This document shows, one piece after another, positions 48,750 to 56,537 of a stretch of DNA of 64,000 nt. The notes below the pieces were generated by a model. That model made no database searches, was not told where the DNA came from, and worked only from the letters and a program-made list of their open reading frames with translations. A program made the translations under genes and the position numbers. The DNA comes from Methylicorpusculum oleiharenae (lineage in GTDB: Bacteria; Pseudomonadota; Gammaproteobacteria; Methylococcales; Methylomonadaceae): NCBI RefSeq assembly GCF_009828925.2, contig NZ_WUTY02000001.1:5114492-5178491 (forward strand), read 5' to 3'. Position 1 is the first letter of the stretch; every line of letters begins with the position of its first letter.

Positions 48750-49247
48750 ATGCCAATTTTTATATTGCTTTGTTTGTCACTGGGCTACCTCACCCTCAAT
48801 GAGAATCCTCTGGTTGGCTTTTTGATTCTGCCGGAAACCATTTATATCGGCGCTAGCTTAATGACCTTATCCGGCCTGATTCTACTCATTAAAAAAATCC
48901 CGCAAATTGACTGGCATGATATATTTGCCAGTGCCACTGTTTTGGTCTGGTTTGCCGACTGGCATTCAGAATTTCAACACGATGTGCCCATGTTTTACTG
49001 GTTCCCTTTCTATATGTCGGTAATGTCTGCTTTTGTATTTTTAGTGTTTATCAATCAAAGGCAGACGATTGACGAGCCAACACTGAGCATCATGCATAAA
49101 TTTCAACACTATAATCTCTGGGTAACGGGAGTAATCATGGCGCTTTCGATTGGTAGCCTGTTCATGATCGAACATTTTCTGATATTTCCAATCGCCATGA
49201 CCTTATTTCACTTTAACTATGCGTTTAATCGTTGTTTGGAAAAGTGA
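48750..49247 (+). CDS. Hypothetical membrane protein, four to five helices
   Basis: A 165-aa hydrophobic protein. Predicted membrane segments are at about 1-13, 20-48, 58-68 (weaker), 83-101 and 122-155. Charged and aromatic residues cluster in a loop (VLVWFADWHSEFQHDVPMFYW) that could bind a ligand or metal, with two histidines, two aspartates and a glutamate. I do not recognise a family. It follows the DnaA-box region and precedes a hairpin. Confidence 0.6.
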   Translation: MPIFILLCLSLGYLTLNENPLVGFLILPETIYIGASLMTLSGLILLIKKIPQIDWHDIFASATVLVWFADWHSEFQHDVPMFYWFPFYMSVMSAFVFLVFINQRQTIDEPTLSIMHKFQHYNLWVTGVIMALSIGSLFMIEHFLIFPIAMTLFHFNYAFNRCLEK

Positions 49248-49718
49248 TGATGCACTGTCTTATGATTTAAAGAGTGAGGCGTAAGCTTTGCGGGGATCTT
49301 GGCTGCTGGGATACTGCCGTCAAGCCCCCACGGAGGGGTCTAAGGCGATCCCGGCAAAGCTTACGCCAATCCACAAAGTAACATTAAAAGTTCAAACTGG
49401 GAATTGCTGGCTTTTGAATCTCACCTTGAACAGGATTCAAACGATCTATTAAAATGCTGCCCTTTTTAACACGTATCGTTTAATCACTGCGTATCCGAAC
49501 GCTTAGTCTCCCATTCATCCACCTGTTTTAAACGGGTGTTTATAACTATACAGGAATGAAATAACTTAGCTGCTGATAGTGGATTTTGCCCTGATTCAAG
49601 GCCGGTAACCCAGCGCATAGCATGCTATGCGGTTTTTTTAGGGCCACTGAAGAAGCGCTAAAAGCTCCGTCAGTTGAGGAAGTTATGAAATTCAAGTTCC
49701 TCAGTCAGGACTCATCCC
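49248..49718. other. Intergenic region before the DHCR24-like gene
   Basis: 471 nt containing the long hairpin at 49278-49367. A 70-codon frame at 49622-49834 overlaps the next gene in another frame and has no family resemblance. The motif AAGCGCTAAAAGCTCCGTCAG precedes the start but gives no clear promoter. Confidence 0.4.
49278..49367. repeat. Long imperfect hairpin element
   Basis: GGCGTAAGCTTTGCGGGGATC (49278-49298) is nearly the inverse complement of the segment at 49347-49367. The 48-nt interior contains a second smaller palindrome (CCCCCACGGAGGGG). The 90-nt unit can fold into one long stem. It may be a MITE-like repeat or a terminator for the upstream gene. Confidence 0.6.
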
Positions 49719-51305
49719 ATGCCAAAAATCGAGCAGCTATTCGAACACATACTGACTCACTATCGGGGAATATTCGCCACTATTTTCCTACTGCCCATTT
49801 CGGCCGCTTACAGCGCCTATATCAGCACTCTTAACTGGATTTCTTTTAGACTGAACAGCGCCCCAGCCAAGCATGATGCCAGAGTCGAAGCCGTTATCCG
49901 GCAAATCGAAGACTGGAAAAACAGGGGGGCGGAACAAAAACTGTGCACCGCAAGGTCGGGTTGGAAAACCATGAGCGAGCTGGTACCTAAATACAAGCTA
50001 ACGCATCGGAAAATCGATATTGGAATGTACGATATCCTTGCTATTGACGAACAGCGCGGAATTTTGAGAGTGGAGCCTCTGGCGACCATGGGCCAGATTT
50101 CGCGCAGCTTGATATCAAAAGGTTGGACGCTGCCTGTTGTGCCGGAACTGGATAGCTTGACGGTAGGCGGTTTGATTATGGGGTTTGGCGTAGAAACCAG
50201 CAGCCATAAATACGGGTTATTTCAGCATATTTGTGAATCTTTTGAAATTGTCACAGCGGAAGGAAAATTGGTCAAATGCAGTCCTTCGGAAAATACTGAA
50301 CTTTTTTATCAGATTCCATGGAGTCACGGTACTTTGGGCTTTCTGGTGGCCGCCGAGTTGAAAATCATTCCGGTCAAAAAATATATCCGGATTCACTATC
50401 AGCCGGTTTATAACCTTGATGATATGGTCAACGTTTTCGAACAAGCCTGCCGCGATACCGACAACAATGATTTTGTGGAAGGTTTGGTTTATAGCCGCGA
50501 TAAGGCGGTGATTATGACCGGCAAGTTTGCCGATGTTATCGCTGCGGATGGCGCTTTGAATGCCATAGGCCGATGGTATAAACCCTGGTTTTACAAGCAT
50601 GTCCAAACTTATCTGAAGGATAAAAAAGAAGGTATTGAGTATTTGCCGGTACGGGATTATTTTCATCGTCATACCCGTGGATATTTCTGGGCCATGGAAG
50701 AAATCATTTCTTTCGGAAATCATCCTCTGTTCAGGGCATTGCTGGGCTGGGCCTTGCCTCCCCGCATCGAATTACTGAAATACACAGAAACTCAAACCAC
50801 CCGGCGGCTCAGGGAAAAGCATCATGTGGTTCAGGATATGCTGATGCCGATCCGTTATCTGAAACAATCCATTGACTATTTCGACGAGCACTTCCGGTTA
50901 TATCCCCTATGGCTTTCACCGATGGCGATTAAAGATAATGGCGGACAGCCTGGTTTTGTCCATCCGTTCAGAACAGCGGAAGGAACCCAAGAAGAGCTCT
51001 ACGTGGATATCGGTGCTTATGGCACCCCGAGCAAAGAGGGATTCGATAACGCCACAGCACTGCCTTTACTCGAAAAATTTGTCATCGACCATCAGGGTTA
51101 TCAAGCCTTATATGCGAGAACCTCGATGAGCCGCGAGGATTTCAGAATGATGTTCGACCATACCGGCTATGACCTTTTACGGGGGCGATTGCCTTATTGT
51201 CGGCAAGCTTTCGATGAGGTGTATGACAAGGTTTCCTCGAAAGGGAGAGTTTCGCCGGTAGAAATGAGACAGCTGGAAAAGAAAGGTTGTAATTATTCAG
51301 CGTAG
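49719..51305 (+). CDS. FAD-binding oxidoreductase of the DHCR24 (delta24-sterol reductase) family
   Basis: A 528-aa flavoprotein. A membrane-anchoring hydrophobic segment (about 15-38) comes before an FAD-binding type 4 domain. The cofactor region includes PELDSLTVGGLIMGFGVETSSHKYGLF (near 147-172), closely like eukaryotic DHCR24. The second half holds the cap domain, with conserved-looking PLWLSPMAI and FVHPFRTAEG. In eukaryotes the enzyme reduces the side-chain double bond of sterols with NADPH. Some methanotrophs make sterols, so a sterol or other isoprenoid substrate is plausible. No squalene-pathway gene is nearby. The start at 49719 follows AGGACTC. Family call firm, substrate inferred. 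Confidence 0.88.
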   Translation: MPKIEQLFEHILTHYRGIFATIFLLPISAAYSAYISTLNWISFRLNSAPAKHDARVEAVIRQIEDWKNRGAEQKLCTARSGWKTMSELVPKYKLTHRKIDIGMYDILAIDEQRGILRVEPLATMGQISRSLISKGWTLPVVPELDSLTVGGLIMGFGVETSSHKYGLFQHICESFEIVTAEGKLVKCSPSENTELFYQIPWSHGTLGFLVAAELKIIPVKKYIRIHYQPVYNLDDMVNVFEQACRDTDNNDFVEGLVYSRDKAVIMTGKFADVIAADGALNAIGRWYKPWFYKHVQTYLKDKKEGIEYLPVRDYFHRHTRGYFWAMEEIISFGNHPLFRALLGWALPPRIELLKYTETQTTRRLREKHHVVQDMLMPIRYLKQSIDYFDEHFRLYPLWLSPMAIKDNGGQPGFVHPFRTAEGTQEELYVDIGAYGTPSKEGFDNATALPLLEKFVIDHQGYQALYARTSMSREDFRMMFDHTGYDLLRGRLPYCRQAFDEVYDKVSSKGRVSPVEMRQLEKKGCNYSA

Positions 51306-51312
51306 GTAGGTT

Positions 51313-51336
51313 TGGGTTGCATGCTTTTGCAACCCA
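51313..51336 (+). terminator. Hairpin after the DHCR24-like gene
   Basis: TGGGTTGCA (51313-51321) pairs perfectly with TGCAACCCA (51328-51336), 8 nt after the stop codon. A T-run downstream is lacking. The surrounding 51306-51617 contains no supported gene. Confidence 0.55.
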
Positions 51337-51617
51337 GGTCACAAGGATGGGAAAGTCCAACGCCATCCTTGGGTTCTGGACCCAGGCAATCCATGCCGAG
51401 GTGACACCCATATATAAACGTTATGGCCTTGAAATGCAGGGCTGGCTATTGCTAAAAACTCAACTCACCCAAAATCAAGCATGCGCATAAATTTATTTTA
51501 TACACGCTACGTTTATCCTGTGGCTCATTCAAAACTGGTGTATCGAAAGACTTCGCAAAGCGTAATCCGCTTATCCTTAGCCAAGCCAAGTTCAAGACAT
51601 ACCGGACAACGCATTGA

Positions 51618-51947
51618 TTATTTAAAATAATCCCAAGGATATTCCGGTTTCAAAATAGGATTAAAACCAGCCGGGATAGGAAAAGGTGCGGTAATAAACT
51701 CATAAACGCCCACTAATTCACGCGTAACCGTCATTCCCAAGCCTATTGCCATCCCGACAGGAATACCGATAGGACCTTGCGCTTTGGCTTCTTTAACGAT
51801 GTTGCCCGGTATTTCAAGTACCCCGCAGGTCATGCCGGCCAAACCTCTCGTGAATTTATCTGCGGCGGTGTCTGCTGATGCGGGTGCTGCCATAAAAAAC
51901 GCGGACGCAGCGATGACTGCTGTGATGTAATGGATTTGTTTTGTCAT
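51618..51947 (-). CDS. Exosortase-associated protein, TIGR04073 family
   Basis: A 109-aa secreted or membrane-associated protein. The signal peptide spans residues 1-25 (ending PASA). The mature part has the family pattern KFTRGLAGMTCGVLEIPGNIV, a glycine-rich hydrophobic middle (GIPVGMAIGLGMTVTRELVGVYEFIT) and an end APFPIPAGFNPILKPEYPW. TIGR04073 proteins occur mainly in genomes with exosortase sorting systems. The function is unknown and no exosortase gene is adjacent. Confidence 0.8.
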   Translation of the reverse strand: MTKQIHYITAVIAASAFFMAAPASADTAADKFTRGLAGMTCGVLEIPGNIVKEAKAQGPIGIPVGMAIGLGMTVTRELVGVYEFITAPFPIPAGFNPILKPEYPWDYFK

Positions 51948-52380
51948 TGAGACCCCCTGTTAATGCCAAAATTAAAAGAAATGCGGCGAAGTAAATTTCA
52001 CGCAATTTCTGATAAGGTGCTGTTAGTCTAATTATTGATTTGTAAGCTGCTCAAAATGCATGCGTTTGACCCTGCATCAACTTCATGCACCGCCAATTGT
52101 CTGCAAACATGACTTCGTCAGCGTGTCAGTCCCCAGAAAAAATCGCCTCAGTGAATACAGGATTTATTCTGAATTAAAACGATAACACCGTCATAGATGC
52201 ATGATCATATTGTTTAATCGGCATTTAGACAAGCTGGATCAAACAGCAAAGCTGACGGGACATTAGACTTGTCAATCTTGCAGACTGATCTGTAAGCAAA
52301 TGAATTGAATTTTTCATTAAAGTTTTTTAATGAGATGCCGATCACATAATCAACGTTGCATTCAATTCAATGGTGTCGTC
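51948..52380. other. Divergent intergenic region
   Basis: 433 nt between the TIGR04073 gene (minus) and the DUF5610-like gene (plus). It should hold promoters for both. The run from 52270 to 52330 is AT-rich, but no consensus element is firm. No gene is supported, including small frames. Confidence 0.4.
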
Positions 52381-53319
52381 ATGTTTAGTTCTTCATTAAA
52401 TCCATCTTTTCCAAAATTTGATTTGACCGGATTCGGCCGCCCACACATGCCTCATCATGACCGGGAAAGGCTAATTGATACTGAGCGGAAGCCTGCGTTT
52501 TCCGGTGAAAAGCCGTTAAAAGGCGACGAACTGACATTAGGTCAGCTTGCCGACGATATTGAAGAAACCTACATGTCCAGTTTGAAAGGAAGCGACCAAC
52601 TGGAATCCGGTTCAAGAGGAACCGCGACTGATATGTCATTTCAGGGCATTGCCATGCAATCCGGCCGTTCCGCTCAGATACAAATAGAAACTCAGGAAGG
52701 CGATATTGTCACGATCAACTTTAGTCAGTCAGAATCCGCCAGCCGCAGTGCTTTTAATATGTCTCAAGACGATTCAAGCATAAACGGATACGAGGAAAGT
52801 TATTCGTTTAGCAGTGACTTCACTATCAGTATTGAGGGTGAGCTAAATGAAGATGAACAAAAATCATTAAAAGAGTTGATGAACAAAATGCATAAAGTCA
52901 GTGATGCCTTTTTTAACGGCAACGATAAGGCCGCCATGAAACATGCGATGAAACTTGGCTTTGACAACCAGCAAATTGCCGGATTTTCCATGGATCTGAA
53001 TCGGCAAAAATCGGTACAGGCTGTGGCCGCTTATCAGCAAACACTGACGCCGGAACAAGCCATCAATACCGATTTACTGACTCAAGCGAGTGATTTTCTG
53101 GATAAGGTCAAAACCATGCTGTCCGATGCTCAGCAAAGCCTGCAAGCGATGTCTAAACCTCAGCAGACTTTTAATGACTTGTTTACGGAAATCGGCTTGT
53201 TATTAAATAACAATACCGATGAAATGGAAGCCAGCGAGGAAAATCAAATATTTTCAGGTTTGGTTGACAACATCAGTCAAAGTATTTTTGCCGCTGAAAT
53301 ACAACAGAAAGCAGCTTGA
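52381..53319 (+). CDS. DUF5610-like protein of unknown function
   Basis: A 312-aa soluble protein when started at ATG 52381 (MFSSSLNPSFPKF); a 17-codon longer frame is less likely. The first 100 residues are charged and probably disordered. A beta-rich stretch follows (SAQIQIETQEGDIVTINFSQSES). The helical part about 160-225 (LKELMNKMHKVSDAFFNGNDKAAMKHAMKLGFDNQQIAGFSMDL) matches what I know of DUF5610. No signal peptide is seen. It stands alone. Function unknown. Confidence 0.7.
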   Translation: MFSSSLNPSFPKFDLTGFGRPHMPHHDRERLIDTERKPAFSGEKPLKGDELTLGQLADDIEETYMSSLKGSDQLESGSRGTATDMSFQGIAMQSGRSAQIQIETQEGDIVTINFSQSESASRSAFNMSQDDSSINGYEESYSFSSDFTISIEGELNEDEQKSLKELMNKMHKVSDAFFNGNDKAAMKHAMKLGFDNQQIAGFSMDLNRQKSVQAVAAYQQTLTPEQAINTDLLTQASDFLDKVKTMLSDAQQSLQAMSKPQQTFNDLFTEIGLLLNNNTDEMEASEENQIFSGLVDNISQSIFAAEIQQKAA

Positions 53320-53383
53320 ACCAAAGTTGATCCGTGCCTGAAGAACAATCGCCGTTAAGAAAATGCGCGATGGACTCCATAGC

Positions 53384-53464
53384 GTAGGATGGGCAAAACG
53401 TTAGCGTGCCCATCAATAACGGTCGGCATTGATGGGCACGTCGTACCTCCTTTGCCCATCCTAC
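53384..53464. repeat. Palindromic intergenic element of 81 nt
   Basis: The outer arms GTAGGATGGGCAAA (53384-53397) and TTTGCCCATCCTAC (53451-53464) are perfectly complementary. An inner pair CGTGCCCATCAAT / ATTGATGGGCACG is also perfect. The whole element folds into one long hairpin and resembles miniature palindromic elements spread in many proteobacterial genomes. The rest of 53320-53747 holds no supported gene. Confidence 0.8.
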
Positions 53465-53747
53465 TCATTACCGACATTCTCATTATTCAACTCGTTAAAA
53501 TCTTCATCTAACTAAAAATGAATGTGATCCCAATGCCGGCGCCTATTGTCTTCATTGCGAATATAATGCTACCAAAACCGTCGTTGCCAAGTTCATTATT
53601 AAAGCACAGGGGGTATAGCGCAAGCAGTAATGCTGAAGCACTGCAGTGTATCTAGCATTGATGAGTCCTGAACAGCTTAAAAAATTAACAGACTACAGTC
53701 CGCCCACGAATTTATAATGACTAAACAATTCATTATGAGAGAAAACA

Positions 53748-54137
53748 ATGGAAATATTATTAATTGGGGCAGTCATTATGATTTTTGCAGTTTTAGCTTC
53801 GGCTTGGCTGATGACGTTTGCTAAATGGTTTCCAATCCAAGGCATAGATGGCGTTTTTTTAAAAGACTACAAAACCTTGATCAGGGCTCATGTGGACTTT
53901 GTTTTAATGTCATTGTTTTGTCTGGCATTTTATGCGATCAAAATACCTCTACCCGCACTGGCGTGCTGGTGTGTCGTGATTGGCGGAATGACTAATCCCG
54001 GGGTATTTGTGATTGCTGCCTTTGATACTAACTTTTGGGATAAACCGGTCTGGAAAGTATACACAGCGCTGAGTTTTGCAATCACGACCATTGGTTTTGT
54101 CTGGGTTGGTGCCACAATCCTCGCGTACGCCATTTAA
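53748..54137 (+). CDS. Hypothetical four-helix membrane protein
   Basis: A 129-aa protein with four membrane helices (about 4-26, 46-64, 68-90 and 105-127). The segment KTLIRAHVDFVLMSLFCLAFYAIK puts a histidine and an aspartate inside or near helix 2. The size recalls small four-helix isomerase-like membrane proteins (styrene oxide isomerase / hydroxylaminobenzene mutase), but this link is weak. AATGGAAAT context with GAGAGAAAAC upstream gives a plausible ribosome site. Function unknown. Confidence 0.65.
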   Translation: MEILLIGAVIMIFAVLASAWLMTFAKWFPIQGIDGVFLKDYKTLIRAHVDFVLMSLFCLAFYAIKIPLPALACWCVVIGGMTNPGVFVIAAFDTNFWDKPVWKVYTALSFAITTIGFVWVGATILAYAI

Positions 54138-54165
54138 TCGACTCCTTGTCAGCTAAAAGTTGCTA

Positions 54166-54741
54166 ATGAATAGATGCAGCTGGGCGTGTGCCTCCGAATT
54201 GGAAATGCATTATCACGACCATGAATGGGGAGTCCCTGTTCACGATGATCGTATTTTATTTGAATTTTTAATTTTAGAGGGGGCACAAGCCGGTCTCAGC
54301 TGGTCAACCATTCTGAAAAAACGCGACGGCTATCGTGCCGCGTTTGATGATTTTGACGCAGAACAGATTGCCACTTACGACAGCGATAAAGTTGCCGCTC
54401 TGCTGGCTAACCCGGCAATCATCCGCAATCGGCTCAAAATAAATTCCGCAATCACCAATGCCCGGGCTTTTTTAGAAGTCCAGGCAAAATACGGGAGTTT
54501 TGACCTTTTTATTTGGCAATTTTCCGACGGCAAAACTTTACAAAACCACTGGCAAACTGGTGCTGAAGTTCCGGCTTATACTTCTGTTTCAGACGCAATG
54601 AGCAAGACTTTGAAAAAACTGGGGTTTAAATTTGCAGGTACCACGATCTGTTACGCCTTTATGCAGGCGGTGGGTATGGTCAACGACCATACGGTCGATT
54701 GTTTCCGGCATGATGCAGTGGAACAGATGGGAAGCTTCTAA
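54166..54741 (+). CDS. tag: DNA-3-methyladenine glycosylase I
   Basis: A 191-aa protein when started at ATG 54166 (MNRCSWACASELEMHYHDHEWG), matching the family start; the TTG two codons upstream is unlikely. Zinc ligands are visible: C4 and the histidine of MHYHDHEWG at the N-terminus, and H and C in GMVNDHTVDCFRH at the end. The EGAQAGLSWSTILKKR stretch contains the conserved Glu. It removes 3-methyladenine from alkylated DNA. It is followed by a hairpin and convergent rpoH. Confidence 0.96.
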   Translation: MNRCSWACASELEMHYHDHEWGVPVHDDRILFEFLILEGAQAGLSWSTILKKRDGYRAAFDDFDAEQIATYDSDKVAALLANPAIIRNRLKINSAITNARAFLEVQAKYGSFDLFIWQFSDGKTLQNHWQTGAEVPAYTSVSDAMSKTLKKLGFKFAGTTICYAFMQAVGMVNDHTVDCFRHDAVEQMGSF

Positions 54742-54748
54742 ACAAGAG

Positions 54749-54779
54749 AGCCCTAACTCGGCACCTTCGAGCCAGGGCT
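54749..54779. terminator. Hairpin between convergent tag and rpoH
   Basis: AGCCCT (54749-54754) pairs with AGGGCT (54774-54779) and inner CTCG pairs with CGAG, making an interrupted stem between two converging genes. Confidence 0.55.
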
Positions 54780-54810
54780 GTATGTAACTGGGGATATTAT
54801 TGATTTTGTT

Positions 54811-55674
54811 TTAAGCGGCCAACACAAAGGCAGCCTTGAGCTTATTCATTGCATTTTTTTCCAGCTGCCTGATTCTTTCTGCCGACACGTTATAGCGTCC
54901 GGCCAACTCGTGCAAGGTCGCCTTTTCTTCAGCTAACCAACGGCTGTTAAGAATATCCAGACTGCGTTCATCAAGGTCGGCCATGGCCAGAGACAATTTA
55001 TCTTCCTTATGATCCTGCCATTCGGCATTTTCCAGTAAAGTCGACGGATCTGCGTTGTGTTGTTCAAGATAACTGATGGGCGCCGAATAGTTTTCGTCGC
55101 TGGAATCGTCATGCGGCATATCTAATGCGACATCGTTGCCATCCAAACGCTTTTCCATTTCGTAGACGGTCTTTAAATCAACACCCAAATCTTTAGCTAC
55201 TGCTTTGGCTTCTTCATTGGAGAGCCAACCCAAACGCTCTTTGGATTTGCGCAGATTGAAAAACAGCTTGCGTTGAGCTTTGGTGGTCGCCACTTTGACG
55301 ATGCGCCAATTTTTTATCACGAATTCATGAATTTCCGCACGAATCCAGTGCACGGCAAACGAAACCAGTCTGACACCCACATCCGGATCAAAGCGTTTGA
55401 CCGCTTTCATCAAACCGACATTGCCTTCCTGAATAATATCCGGCAGCGGTAATCCATAGCCGCTATAGCCTCGGGCGACATGAACGACGAATCTCAGATT
55501 GTATAAAACGAGCTCACGCGCGGCTTCAAGATCGCCGTTATCTCTGTAACGCAAGGCCAATTCACGCTCATATTCAGGCGTCAATATCGGCATTTGACTA
55601 ACAGTATTGAGATAAGAATCAAAAGACCCAACGGATAAGTTCGTTGGCAATGTGATTGCTAATGCGTTGCTCAT
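54811..55674 (-). CDS. rpoH: RpoH, heat-shock sigma factor (sigma-32)
   Basis: A 287-aa sigma factor. Region 2 includes [40 protein letters not shown] and the RpoH-type [26 protein letters not shown]. The RpoH box appears as [19 protein letters not shown]. Region 4 ends in [28 protein letters not shown]. It directs polymerase to heat-shock promoters and is degraded by FtsH, also in this window. AGAGGGG precedes the ATG. A perfect CIRCE operator sits 32 nt upstream of the start, implying HrcA repression. Confidence 0.97.
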   Translation of the reverse strand: MSNALAITLPTNLSVGSFDSYLNTVSQMPILTPEYERELALRYRDNGDLEAARELVLYNLRFVVHVARGYSGYGLPLPDIIQEGNVGLMKAVKRFDPDVGVRLVSFAVHWIRAEIHEFVIKNWRIVKVATTKAQRKLFFNLRKSKERLGWLSNEEAKAVAKDLGVDLKTVYEMEKRLDGNDVALDMPHDDSSDENYSAPISYLEQHNADPSTLLENAEWQDHKEDKLSLAMADLDERSLDILNSRWLAEEKATLHELAGRYNVSAERIRQLEKNAMNKLKAAFVLAA

Positions 55675-55705
55675 GATTTCCCCTCTAAATTGGTTTGCAA
55701 GAATT

Positions 55706-55732
55706 TTAGCACTCGATATAAATGAGTGCTAA
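55706..55732 (-). promoter_or_regulatory. CIRCE operator (HrcA-binding site) upstream of rpoH
   Basis: TTAGCACTC-N9-GAGTGCTAA is identical to the CIRCE consensus at all 18 arm positions, with the standard 9-nt spacer. On the minus strand its last bases run into TAAAAT, a possible -10 element, so bound HrcA would block the rpoH promoter. The only gene it can control closely is rpoH, whose start is at 55674; the gene upstream starts at 56386 and ends at 55853 on the same strand. Confidence 0.9.
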
Positions 55733-55852
55733 TAATTTATTGCAGTAGGCCCGTTTAGAGAAAAAAAGTTCCCGGACGGGTTGTATATCGAACGGAAAAA
55801 ATCAAATGCGAGACTTTTATCCGGCAACAAATAGGGCTTGCTATTGCAAACC

Positions 55853-56386
55853 TCATATCGATTTTTTCAGTGCTTGCACCGCAGCACCAACTCGTTGTTT
55901 GAACTCGCCAAGGCTGACTTTTAACCAGGCTTTAAAGCGGCTTACCGTGGCGACAATACGTTGGTGAAATTGACTGGCTTTGATGCGGTCAATAAAGTAA
56001 TCAAGGCGCTCATAGCTGTACTTAAACCAGGCAAACGCCATTAATATCTCTTTGGAAACACGAAACAACCAAAACGTGAAGGCGGCGATAGGCAGCTTGG
56101 CAATGTACAAGGCAATGCCGACAATCGGGCTTCCTTGTGCTATGAGACTTAAAGCCAGAATACCCAGACCTTCAACCAGAACAAACAAAACTAAAAATAA
56201 AATCAGCAGCGTCAGCGGCTCAAGGCTTTTTACCTTGATTTCTACTACATGTAGCAGTTTGAGGCCGCGCAGATACTGATAAACGGGCTTTGCAACCAGA
56301 TCCCAAGCCAGCTCCTCAAATATCACATAGAGCAAAATCCAGAATGCCAGAATTAAGTCGCTCAGTTTTTTCAGAACTTTTTTCAT
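55853..56386 (-). CDS. Hypothetical membrane protein
   Basis: A 177-aa protein with hydrophobic segments at about 8-25, 57-75 and 80-112, and a basic, amphipathic C-terminal third (FKYSYERLDYFIDRIKASQFHQRIVATVSRFKAWLK) that may lie on the membrane surface. I do not recognise a family. It lies between a dispersed repeat and the rpoH operator, alone on the minus strand. Confidence 0.65.
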   Translation of the reverse strand: MKKVLKKLSDLILAFWILLYVIFEELAWDLVAKPVYQYLRGLKLLHVVEIKVKSLEPLTLLILFLVLFVLVEGLGILALSLIAQGSPIVGIALYIAKLPIAAFTFWLFRVSKEILMAFAWFKYSYERLDYFIDRIKASQFHQRIVATVSRFKAWLKVSLGEFKQRVGAAVQALKKSI

Positions 56387-56413
56387 GATCTATTTACCGG
56401 CTATGGCTTAAAA

Positions 56414-56537
56414 GATGTAGGTATTTGATTTCAAAGGATGCACGAATACTTCCCTGTAGTTCTCTGCAACATACTTGTTACAGAAGCCTTTTCAATTAAC
56501 CACTTACACCCTCTATTCCATTTGGGCGAGTAGTTAC
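56414..56537. repeat. Dispersed intergenic repeat with inverted ends, copy 2
   Basis: Homologous to 34176-34323 over the central blocks (GATGTAGGTATTTGATTTCA, CCCTGTAGTTCTCTGCAAC, CAGAAGCCTTTTCAATTAAC). Here the right end is the well-preserved one: GGGCGAGTAGTTAC (56524-56537) is the inverse complement of the left end of copy 1. The element therefore has terminal inverted repeats of at least 14 nt. Its last bases overlap the mtaB stop codon. Confidence 0.7.

Noticed and set aside
49622-49834. 70-aa plus-strand ORF overlapping the DHCR24-like gene
   Set aside because: It overlaps a convincing gene in another frame and has no recognisable feature.
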